Shown one piece after another: positions 1-5,323 of a stretch of DNA of 9,296 nt. This DNA is from Deltaproteobacteria bacterium (GTDB taxonomy: Bacteria; Myxococcota_A; UBA9160; SMWR01). How positions within the stretch are numbered: the first letter of the stretch is position 1; the number at the start of each line of letters is the position of its first letter. The stretch is from the NCBI GenBank assembly GCA_029261905.1, contig JAJDAM010000019.1, positions 1 to 9,296 on the forward strand, read 5' to 3'. The notes beneath the pieces were generated by a model that had not been told where the DNA came from, did not search any database, and worked only from the letters and a program-made list of their open reading frames with translations. The translations under genes were made by a program, and so were the position numbers.

Positions 1-18
1 CAATTGAGCTACGGCCCC
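1..18 (-). tRNA. 5' end of a tRNA gene, cut by the window edge
   Basis: Read on the minus strand, the first 18 bases give GGGGCCGTAGCTCAATTG, which fits the start of a tRNA. There is a 7-nt acceptor strand, T8 and A9, a D-stem strand GCTC at tRNA positions 10-13, then A14, A15, TT and G18 of the D-loop. Only this part lies in the window, so the cloverleaf, the anticodon and the amino acid cannot be read. A G1 start is compatible with alanine and others, and the AATTG D-loop also occurs in tryptophan tRNAs. A chance match is possible because so little is present. Confidence 0.55.
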
Positions 19-28
19 ACTGTCCCTT

Positions 29-85
29 GACGTTGACAAATCGGACGTTGATAAATCGACGTTGAATCGACCCTGATTGAAATCG
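29..85. repeat. degenerate 15-bp tandem repeats beside the tRNA
   Basis: Two adjacent 15-bp units, GACGTTGACAAATCG (29-43) and GACGTTGATAAATCG (44-58), differ at one base. A third shortened unit, GACGTTGAATCG (58-69), has lost three bases, and a fourth weak copy ends in TTGAAATCG (77-85). The array sits just upstream of the apparent minus-strand tRNA. It also contains a TTGACG (27-32) and TGATAA (49-54) pair spaced 16 bp apart on the plus strand, which resembles a sigma-70 promoter about 170 bp ahead of the stress-protein gene. The repeats are directly visible; a promoter or protein-binding role is a guess. Confidence 0.6.
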
Positions 86-115
86 ACCGTGATGACCTCA
101 CCCTGGAAAATCGGC

Positions 116-147
116 CTTGCCGCATCCCATCTTCTGGGCCCGGCAAG
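116..147. repeat. nested inverted repeat in the leader of the stress-protein gene
   Basis: CTTGCCG (116-122) pairs with CGGCAAG (141-147). Inside it CCCA (126-129) pairs with TGGG (135-138) around a five-base loop. A second GC-rich dyad follows, CGCGCG at 151-156 and 174-179. Neither is followed by a run of T on the plus strand, so they do not look like intrinsic terminators. They may fold in the 5' leader of the downstream universal stress protein mRNA or be sites for a regulator. No other gene was found in 19-226. Confidence 0.4.
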
Positions 148-226
148 AGGCGCGCGACGTTAAGCCGACACCTCGCGCGCGTCAAATCCTGCCGCCCAGA
201 TTCTACTAGACTCGCAGCGCGAGAGC

Positions 227-712
227 GTGCACCCTCTGATTATTGTGATCGACGTAAAGACGATTCTGGTGCCGATCGATTTCTCGGACAACGCTCTGTC
301 GGTGGTCGAATGGGGCACCCATCTGGCCGAAATACACAACAGCCAAGTCGTGCTGTTTCACGCCTACCACCTGCCGGTCGAATTCCAGCAGCTCGAAGGC
401 GCCTACCTGCCGCCCGATTTCTGGGCAAACGTCAAAGCCGAAGCCCAGCAATCACTCAGCCGATTCGAAACGGAGTTGCGCGCCAAGGGCCTGGAAGTCG
501 AATCCGTGGTCCGCGAGGGATACGCGGCCACTGCGATCGTCGAAGAGGCCACCGAGATCGGCGCCGACCTGATCGTGATCGGTACCCACGGTCTTTCTGG
601 GCTGAAACACATGCTGCTCGGCAGCATCGCCGAGCGCGTGGTCCAAAAGGCACCGTGTCCGGTTCTGACGGTCAAGACCTGCCTGCGTGCCTTGCGCGAC
701 GAGCAAGCGTAG
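227..712 (+). CDS. universal stress protein, UspA family
   Basis: A single-domain cytoplasmic protein of 161 residues, a normal size for the family. UspA-family proteins bind ATP or AMP and support survival under stress or growth arrest; their exact targets are usually unknown. The first beta strand TILVPIDFS (residues 12-20) carries the nucleotide-binding Asp18. The C-terminal half has the ATP-binding signature G-2x-G-9x-G-S, seen as GTHG then LLGS (residues 119-133), followed by ERVVQKAPCPVLTV. This suggests the ATP-binding subclass. The GTG at 227 is the longest start; a GTG at 245 would give a more typical N-terminus that begins just before the first strand, and neither has a clear Shine-Dalgarno sequence. 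It is the only plus-strand gene in the window and converges on the kinase-isomerase gene, so it is probably transcribed alone. Confidence 0.93.
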   Translation: MHPLIIVIDVKTILVPIDFSDNALSVVEWGTHLAEIHNSQVVLFHAYHLPVEFQQLEGAYLPPDFWANVKAEAQQSLSRFETELRAKGLEVESVVREGYAATAIVEEATEIGADLIVIGTHGLSGLKHMLLGSIAERVVQKAPCPVLTVKTCLRALRDEQA

Positions 713-732
713 GCGTACGTAGAGCCTGCAGG

Positions 733-784
733 GCGGGGGTCGGCAGAAGGTCCGAGTCAGAAGGTCCCAGCCGGATGCCCCCGC
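733..784. terminator. GC-rich hairpin between convergent genes
   Basis: GCGGGGG (733-739) is perfectly complementary to CCCCCGC (778-784). Inside it CGGC (741-744) can pair with GCCG (770-773). The hairpin fills most of the 93-bp gap between the converging stress-protein and kinase-isomerase genes, where a two-way terminator would be expected. No T-tract follows on either strand, so it is not a classical intrinsic terminator. The loop holds two direct copies of CAGAAGGTCC (744-753 and 758-767), and a near copy lies at 793-801. Confidence 0.35.
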
Positions 785-805
785 GCCCCGGCCAGAAGGC
801 CTAAA

Positions 806-2434
806 TCAGTCGCGGGTGCGCTCGCCGAGTTTCCCGGACGGATGGCGAAGCTGGTAGTCGGCTCGCTGGAAACCGCGCTGGTGTTGCAGAGCGGCCGATA
901 ACCCGGCGATCACCAGTACCTCGGCCGCCACGCTGGCGCGGGGTGCGAGATTCAGGGGGCCGCCTTCACGCGCCACCCCGGCGTCGAGTACGGCATCCGA
1001 TTCTCGGCCCAACCACGAGTCGACGTTTCCGGTAACGGCGATGATCTTCGCACCCATCTTGCGAACCGTTTGCACGGTGTCCCTGATTTCTCGAGTCTCG
1101 CCACTGTTGCTGATTGCGATCACGACATCTCCAGAGACGACCTGGCCCGCGCTGCCGTGCACCGCTTCGGTCGTGTGCAAGAAAGTTGCGGGTGTACCGG
1201 TCGACGAGAGCAGTGAGGCGGCGTAGTGGGCCACGTGTTCAGGCTTGCCGAGGCCGGTCACGTGAACACGGCCGCCAACTGTTTCGGCCCCACGCACGAG
1301 CGCGATCGCTGCGTGGAACGAACCGGCGTCGATTCGGGAGCGAAGCACCGCCAGTTCTTCGAGTGCGATATCGAAACACGCGACCGCCGGTCCGCCGGCG
1401 CCGTGCGACGGCGACGAGCCCTCGTCGGTCACCACACGGTCTGGCCCGAGTTCGATGTCCGGCCCCTCGTACAACTCGAGCACACGCTTGCGCGCAGCGG
1501 CGGGATCGTCAGGGAACGCGCCGATCTTTTCCACGCATGCGGCACCGGCTGCGTTGGCCAGTTGACCGATCACCTCCCAATCGAGTTCGTGTTTCAAACC
1601 GACCAGCAGTCCGCCCACGAATGCATCTCCGGCTCCGGTCGTGTCGACCGCGGCAACGGATCGCGCCGGCACGAAACCCTCGAAACCGTCGGTCGCGATC
1701 GCGCAGCCCGCCTCGCCATCGGTCACCACGACCGCCGCATTGCCGTACCGGTCACGCATCGCACGTGCGATCGCGAGCGCGTCGCTGCCTGCGTGCGGCA
1801 CGATTTCGCGCGCGGCGAGTTTTGCCGGCTTCAGTACGTCCGCGGCGCGAAGCACGGCATCGAGTGTGGTTTCACTACCCAGTGTCGCCAGCGCGTCCGT
1901 TGGCGGAACGTCGAGATCCACCAGCGTCGGAATGCCGCCGGCACGCGCAATCTCGAGCGCGGCAAGGGCCGCATCGAGTGGGAGTTGCGAGACCTCGGTC
2001 GTCAAGCGCGCACCGCGTCGAATGAACTCGGCGTGGTCTGCGCGGATCTTGGTGGGTGTCGTTTCAGAAGTCGCTCCCGGTGCCATATAGATGGCGCGAC
2101 CCCCCTTGTCGTCTACGAAGATCTCGGCGACCGATGTCGCGGATCCGTCGAGTTCGATGTTTCGGGCGATGCCAGCGCGATCCATCGCTGCGCGAAGGAA
2201 GCGGCCGTTTTCGTCGTCGGCCTGGCGTCCGAAGATCCCGGTATTCAGCCCGAGTGCAGCCCCCCAACCCAGATGATTCAACACGACGCCACCGACATGG
2301 ATCTCCACCGGCCCGCCATCCGCCATCGCGCGCAAGATGCCCTTCTGTTCGCTGCCCAGCAGTCGCGGTGAGCGATGGACGCGGTCGACCACCATGCTGC
2401 CAATACCCACGGCATCGAGACGTTCTTCACTCAC
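806..2434 (-). CDS. PfkB sugar kinase fused to a KdsD/GutQ-like SIS sugar-phosphate isomerase
   Basis: This is a predicted two-enzyme cytoplasmic protein of 542 residues. Residues about 7-325 are a ribokinase/PfkB kinase, with the N-terminal GG..LN..G glycine-rich motif at 48-64 and the catalytic signature DTTGAGD at 264-270 (Asp270 is the expected base). After a Gly/Ser-rich linker (about 330-350), residues 351-536 match arabinose-5-phosphate isomerases: VTGLGK (Lys397), TTEAVHG (Glu423), the phosphosugar loop SNSGET (442-447), REGGPLNLAP (Glu490) and RHPSGKLG (His531). All four residues that I recall as important in E. coli KdsD have counterparts. The CBS pair found in KdsD is absent, and the protein ends just after the histidine motif. 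The GTG at 2434 overlaps the aldolase stop by 8 bp and has a weak GGTGGA ahead of it; it places the first kinase strand correctly. Longer open frame upstream lies inside the aldolase gene and is not kinase-like. The sugar substrate cannot be read from sequence. Confidence 0.88.
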   Translation of the reverse strand: MSEERLDAVGIGSMVVDRVHRSPRLLGSEQKGILRAMADGGPVEIHVGGVVLNHLGWGAALGLNTGIFGRQADDENGRFLRAAMDRAGIARNIELDGSATSVAEIFVDDKGGRAIYMAPGATSETTPTKIRADHAEFIRRGARLTTEVSQLPLDAALAALEIARAGGIPTLVDLDVPPTDALATLGSETTLDAVLRAADVLKPAKLAAREIVPHAGSDALAIARAMRDRYGNAAVVVTDGEAGCAIATDGFEGFVPARSVAAVDTTGAGDAFVGGLLVGLKHELDWEVIGQLANAAGAACVEKIGAFPDDPAAARKRVLELYEGPDIELGPDRVVTDEGSSPSHGAGGPAVACFDIALEELAVLRSRIDAGSFHAAIALVRGAETVGGRVHVTGLGKPEHVAHYAASLLSSTGTPATFLHTTEAVHGSAGQVVSGDVVIAISNSGETREIRDTVQTVRKMGAKIIAVTGNVDSWLGRESDAVLDAGVAREGGPLNLAPRASVAAEVLVIAGLSAALQHQRGFQRADYQLRHPSGKLGERTRD

Positions 2435-3518
2435 GGCTGTCCACCCGCGCTCGAGGCTGCCGACCCGAAAAGGTGTCTGCGGAGACCTGTGACACCCAGG
2501 GATCGCCGACACGGCTGGCCGACAGGGCACGAATTTCCGCGAAGGCCTCGTCGAAGCGTTTCGCATCGGGCGCCGCCAGACTCGGCGTGCCGGGCGCGAC
2601 CGCCGCACTCGATATGATTCCCATCGAGGCGAGCGCTCGCTTCAGACACGCAATCGTCCGCTTGCCTCCGGCCCGGTGCGTTCGGGTTCTCCACTCTTCG
2701 AGCACCGACTGCACCTCATCCATCCGCTCCGCATCACCAGCGCGGCTCACTTGCCATGCGCGCGCCCACTCGCGCGGCAACGCGTTGGCGGGGCCGGCAA
2801 CGACGCCGATGGGAAGGCCGCCACGCAGCCGGTATCGATTCCAGTGCTCGGACAGGAAGCCGAGCCGACCCGTTCGCGGGCGAAACAGGTCGAAGATCAA
2901 CATCGCGTCGCCGACGTAGATCCCAAACTCGCCCCGCTCGCGAAAACTCGCGGCCGCCTTCGTATAGTTGCCAAGCACTTTTCGCTTGGCCGACACTTTG
3001 ATGCCTCGTACGAAATCGAGGCGCGACATCGCCTTGACCTGCTTGGTGCGGATGTGCGGCACGTTCGGATCGATCGCGATATCGGCGTTGTCGTACAGGT
3101 AGATCGGGATTCTTCGAAAGCTGCGATCGAGCAGATCGGCCACATCGCGCGCCACGAAGCGCACAGGATCGTCGACGGCCTGGATCGAAAGTGGTGCGAG
3201 TACCGCCGCATGTGCGCCATGTGCGATCGCGAACTCGAGGTTCTCGAGCGTTTCGTGCGCGGTGGGCGCCGTGATCCCGGCCCACGACTCGACGGCGCGC
3301 CCATGGACCGGTCCGAGCCGATCGTTGGCCTTGGCGACTTCTTCGCTACACACGCGAACGACGCCCTGTCGAACCCGATTGGAAACGCGGTCCCACTCGC
3401 CGGTCGTACCGGCGGCGAACACCACATCGGCTCCAAGGCCGTCTTGGATGACGAAGCGCACGAGTGCGCGCTGATCATCTTCAATCAGCTCGCCGCCGTC
3501 ATCGAGGACAGTGACCAC
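2427..3518 (-). CDS. class I pyruvate-type aldolase, DHDPS/NAL family
   Basis: Members of this TIM-barrel family form a Schiff base with pyruvate and cleave or build 2-keto acids. Visible landmarks are GTTGE (37-41, pyruvate carboxylate loop), IYLYDN with the likely catalytic Tyr142, and RGIKVS with the Schiff-base Lys174. GIYVGDAM follows at 199-206, and the C-terminal helical region CLKRALASMGII is at 291-302. It is 363 residues against about 290-300 for the family, mainly through extra C-terminal sequence. The Tyr motif is YDN rather than the usual YN.P, so true DapA activity is unlikely; an aldolase for a 3-deoxy-2-keto sugar acid fits better. GTG at 3518 is the only standard in-frame start after the TAG at 3581-3579, but family-like sequence (PGLSVPVVT) reads through from upstream, so the true N-terminus is uncertain. 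The stop overlaps the kinase-isomerase start by 8 bp, so the two should be co-translated. Confidence 0.85.
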   Translation of the reverse strand: MVTVLDDGGELIEDDQRALVRFVIQDGLGADVVFAAGTTGEWDRVSNRVRQGVVRVCSEEVAKANDRLGPVHGRAVESWAGITAPTAHETLENLEFAIAHGAHAAVLAPLSIQAVDDPVRFVARDVADLLDRSFRRIPIYLYDNADIAIDPNVPHIRTKQVKAMSRLDFVRGIKVSAKRKVLGNYTKAAASFRERGEFGIYVGDAMLIFDLFRPRTGRLGFLSEHWNRYRLRGGLPIGVVAGPANALPREWARAWQVSRAGDAERMDEVQSVLEEWRTRTHRAGGKRTIACLKRALASMGIISSAAVAPGTPSLAAPDAKRFDEAFAEIRALSASRVGDPWVSQVSADTFSGRQPRARVDSRE

Positions 3519-3648
3519 CGGAACCGAGAGTCCCGGACACGGGCGTGTTTCTTCGACTGTCCTCAGAGTGTGTACGTCCTATCCGCGCGGTGTGGCCGGC
3601 TGACGGACAGACCGCCGTCCGCACCAGAAGCCGCATCCGGCGGAGTCT

Positions 3649-3734
3649 AGCTTGCAGTCCGTCGAAGAACCCCCACGGACGAGATGCGCAATTGGGCATC
3701 CCGAAAGTGGGGGTCCTTCAACGGACCGCCAACT
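3649..3734 (-). other. 86-nt nested inverted repeat, probable structured RNA
   Basis: On the minus strand, 3734-3707 pairs with 3676-3649 over 28 positions: 23 Watson-Crick pairs, 4 G-U and 1 G-A mismatch. A 3x3 internal loop (3706-3704 against 3679-3677) is followed by an 8-bp inner helix (3703-3696 with 3687-3680, one G-U) and an 8-nt loop. Both helices share the same centre. Read on the plus strand all five wobbles become A-C mismatches, so the structure favours minus-strand RNA. It begins 25 nt after the response-regulator stop and ends about 130 nt before the aldolase start. No T-run follows (the next bases begin TGCAAGC), so it is not a standard terminator. It could be a processed 3' end, a leader attenuator, a small RNA or a decayed mobile inverted repeat. 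Confidence 0.8.
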
Positions 3735-3747
3735 GTGCGGACAGTTG
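3730..3747. repeat. 7-bp hairpin overlapping the edge of the large inverted repeat
   Basis: CAACTGT (3730-3736) and ACAGTTG (3741-3747) are perfectly complementary around a 4-base loop. On the minus strand this hairpin comes just after the response-regulator stop codon. It uses bases 3730-3734, which are also the outermost pairing positions of the large inverted repeat, so the two folds are mutually exclusive at that edge. It has no following T-tract. Whether the switch matters in the cell is unknown. Confidence 0.5.
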
Positions 3748-3759
3748 CTGGAGCGAACT

Positions 3760-4359
3760 TCAGACGGTCTCGAAGAAATAGGTCATGCGAATCTGCAGCG
3801 CCGTGGAGAGCTTGTGGAGCGTGGACATCGAAGCCGCGCTCTTCCCGAGTTCGATCTGCGAAATCAGGCTCACCGAAAGCCCCGTGCGATTCGCCAGCTG
3901 CTTCAATGTGAGCTGTGCGGCGGATCGTTTTTCGCGCAGCCGCGTGCCGACGACCAGATTCAGCCGGGTCTCGAGATCGACCAGCAGCCCTTTCTCTCGG
4001 ACCGCTGCCTGGATCACCGCACGCAGCTCCTCCATCTCGAGCGGCTTCTGCAAATAGTCGAACGCCTGATGCTTCAGCGTCCGAACGGCTGCCTCGACGG
4101 TGGCGAGCCCCGTCATGGCGATCACGCAGATATCGGAGTCCGCACTGCGAATCTTCTCGAGCAGTTCGATTCCGTTGCCCGACGAAACATCGAGCAATAC
4201 CAGCTGGTGGTTGTTCTGCTTGATTTCGCCCAGGACCTGATCGGCGTCGGTCAGGATCTCTGCCTGATAGCCCTCACTGACCAGAAAATCTTTGAGTTCG
4301 ACGTTGCTGCCTTCATCGTGATCCACGACCAGAACGTTCAATCGTTGCTTCGAAGCCAT
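3760..4359 (-). CDS. response regulator with a C-terminal Cro/CI-type (XRE) DNA-binding domain
   Basis: A 199-residue cytoplasmic regulator. Residues 6-120 form a CheY-like receiver: VLVVDHD (Asp13, with His14 where a second Asp is common, then Asp15), phospho-acceptor Asp57 in VLLDVSS, Thr83 in AMTG and Lys105 in LQKP. All the residues needed for phosphorylation are present. Residues about 135-196 are a Cro/CI-type helix-turn-helix domain: LREKRSAAQLTLKQLANRTG, then LSVSLISQIELGKS. Such output domains are uncommon in response regulators, which usually carry OmpR, NarL or Fis-type domains. The ATG at 4359 follows a perfect AGGAGG, so the start is firm; the longer frame to 4449 lacks support. 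No histidine kinase gene lies nearby, so its partner is encoded elsewhere. The gene stands alone, with 205 bp upstream and 241 bp downstream. Its targets are unknown; self-regulation would be typical of XRE proteins. Confidence 0.9.
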   Translation of the reverse strand: MASKQRLNVLVVDHDEGSNVELKDFLVSEGYQAEILTDADQVLGEIKQNNHQLVLLDVSSGNGIELLEKIRSADSDICVIAMTGLATVEAAVRTLKHQAFDYLQKPLEMEELRAVIQAAVREKGLLVDLETRLNLVVGTRLREKRSAAQLTLKQLANRTGLSVSLISQIELGKSAASMSTLHKLSTALQIRMTYFFETV

Positions 4360-4364
4360 GCCAC

Positions 4365-4370
4365 CCTCCT
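4365..4370 (-). promoter_or_regulatory. strong ribosome binding site of the response regulator
   Basis: On the minus strand AGGAGG sits 5 nt ahead of the ATG at 4359. It is a perfect anti-16S match and the strongest Shine-Dalgarno in the window. It decides the start codon against the longer in-frame candidate at 4449. Confidence 0.85.
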
Positions 4371-4486
4371 CGTCAGCTGCCCCGCCCGTGCGCCCCCCCT
4401 TGGACGATTCGGTCGGTTCAGCAGTGTGAAGGCGAGCTTCGGAACCCATTGGAAGTGCTACGGAAAATGGACCCTGCCAACCTTCA

Positions 4487-4498
4487 GAGCAGCTGTTC
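4487..4498. promoter_or_regulatory. 12-bp near-palindrome upstream of the response regulator
   Basis: GAGCAGCTGTTC is symmetric about CAGCTG, with one mismatched pair. It lies about 130 bp before the response-regulator start, in the 205-bp gap 4360-4564 that must hold that gene's promoter. The part at 4500-4555 is noticeably richer in A and T than its surroundings. Cro/CI-type proteins bind short dyads, so this is a candidate operator, but a chance palindrome of this size is quite possible. Nothing else was found in this gap. Confidence 0.25.
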
Positions 4499-4564
4499 GG
4501 TATTTCTATCGAGTTGCATTAGCCCTGAATTGGCGCGAGACCAAAATTTTCTTGCTGGGGCTGG

Positions 4565-5323
4565 CTACTGCGGCGAGGAACCTGGAGGGGCCGACAGCCA
4601 ATGGCTTCCGAAGGCTGCCGCTGGGGCGTTCGCCGGAGCGGCTCGGCCTACCTCGAGCCGGGCGCTCGGCAACTCGGGAGATTCGACATCGATCCAACTG
4701 GGGAGGCGGATCCCGCCGAAATCGACCGACGGCCCGAACAGGAACCGGACCCCGTCAGAGCGATTGATCGACACGATCTCGTAGGTCTCCATGTCGACCC
4801 ACAAGGAGGGCAACATCTCCTGCTCTCCGTTTTCTGATCTCGGGAGTCGGCCTCCGAACACGTAGCAGTCGCGCTCTCCGACCCGACCCAAGACCGCATC
4901 GACCGGCTCGATGCCAAAACTCGCCAGCGCCGCACGCAGCGCCGCACCCGAGGTCGCCTGCAACAGAAACAGAGGGGGAAGAAACGGATAGGGGGTGTCG
5001 AGCAGGTGCCCGTCTCGGCTCGCGGTATGGACGTTTCCCTGCAGCAGGTGACGCTCGACCAGACCTTCGCTCTGCAGTTCGAGCCGAGCCAGCCCGGTCG
5101 GGTGACTTGCGAGTACCCCGCTGACGGGTGGCGCGTTTTCTTCGAGTCTCAGTGTGATGTCGACGAGCATCGGAACTGCGCGTCCCGAAACGCGATTCAT
5201 CTCTGCGACCGCGTTCGCAATTCTCTCCGATGTCGGGATCGCCGCGATCGCGAACCCCGCCCCCAATACGATCGCCGTGACCACAACCAGCCCCGACGTT
5301 GCGAACCGTGTCCGTCGACTCAC
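4565..5323 (-). CDS. exported protein of unknown function, coupled to enolase
   Basis: I do not recognise this 252-residue protein. Residues 1-6 are basic (VSRRTR), followed by a hydrophobic stretch (about 11-29) ending in AIAA before IPTSER. This fits a Sec signal peptide with cleavage near residue 28, or a single membrane anchor. There is no lipobox cysteine. The mature part has alternating strand-like segments such as LVDITLRLEE, LARLELQ, CYVFGG, LPSLWVDMETYEIVSINRSD and VRFLFGPSVDFGGIRLPSWIDVES. That pattern (a value computed from a substrate, then a statement of how it varies with a reference) recalls LolA/LolB-like periplasmic proteins, but this is an impression of fold only. The GTG at 5323 overlaps the enolase stop as GTGA, which argues for coupled translation. 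The longer frame upstream runs inside enolase and was rejected. Confidence 0.72.
   Translation of the reverse strand: MSRRTRFATSGLVVVTAIVLGAGFAIAAIPTSERIANAVAEMNRVSGRAVPMLVDITLRLEENAPPVSGVLASHPTGLARLELQSEGLVERHLLQGNVHTASRDGHLLDTPYPFLPPLFLLQATSGAALRAALASFGIEPVDAVLGRVGERDCYVFGGRLPRSENGEQEMLPSLWVDMETYEIVSINRSDGVRFLFGPSVDFGGIRLPSWIDVESPELPSARLEVGRAAPANAPAAAFGSHWLSAPPGSSPQ

Noticed and set aside
1226..2371. Long plus-strand open frame opposite the kinase-isomerase
   Set aside because: It is rich in Arg, His and Cys with no family motif, and lies antisense to a gene whose two domains have full catalytic motifs. It is a high-GC shadow frame.
2435..2608. Longer N-terminus for the kinase-isomerase starting at 2608
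   Set aside because: These residues come from the wrong frame of the aldolase C-terminus, are Arg/Pro-rich and precede the canonical first kinase strand. GTG 2434 is the coupled start.
2427..3518. Calling the aldolase DapA (4-hydroxy-tetrahydrodipicolinate synthase)
   Set aside because: The Tyr motif and long C-terminal extension differ from DapA, and the neighbours are sugar-phosphate enzymes rather than lysine genes.
3649..3734. Large inverted repeat as a Rho-independent terminator
   Set aside because: The stem is far longer than usual and no T-tract follows on either strand, so a simple terminator call is not supported.
3649..3734. CRISPR or other repeat array
   Set aside because: There is one inverted pair only and no series of regularly spaced direct repeats. 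No cas-like gene is present.
4516..4544. Minus-strand sigma-70-like promoter TTGGTC, 17 bp, TAATGC ahead of the response regulator
   Set aside because: Only about half of the consensus bases match, so it cannot be told from chance even in this AT-richer patch.
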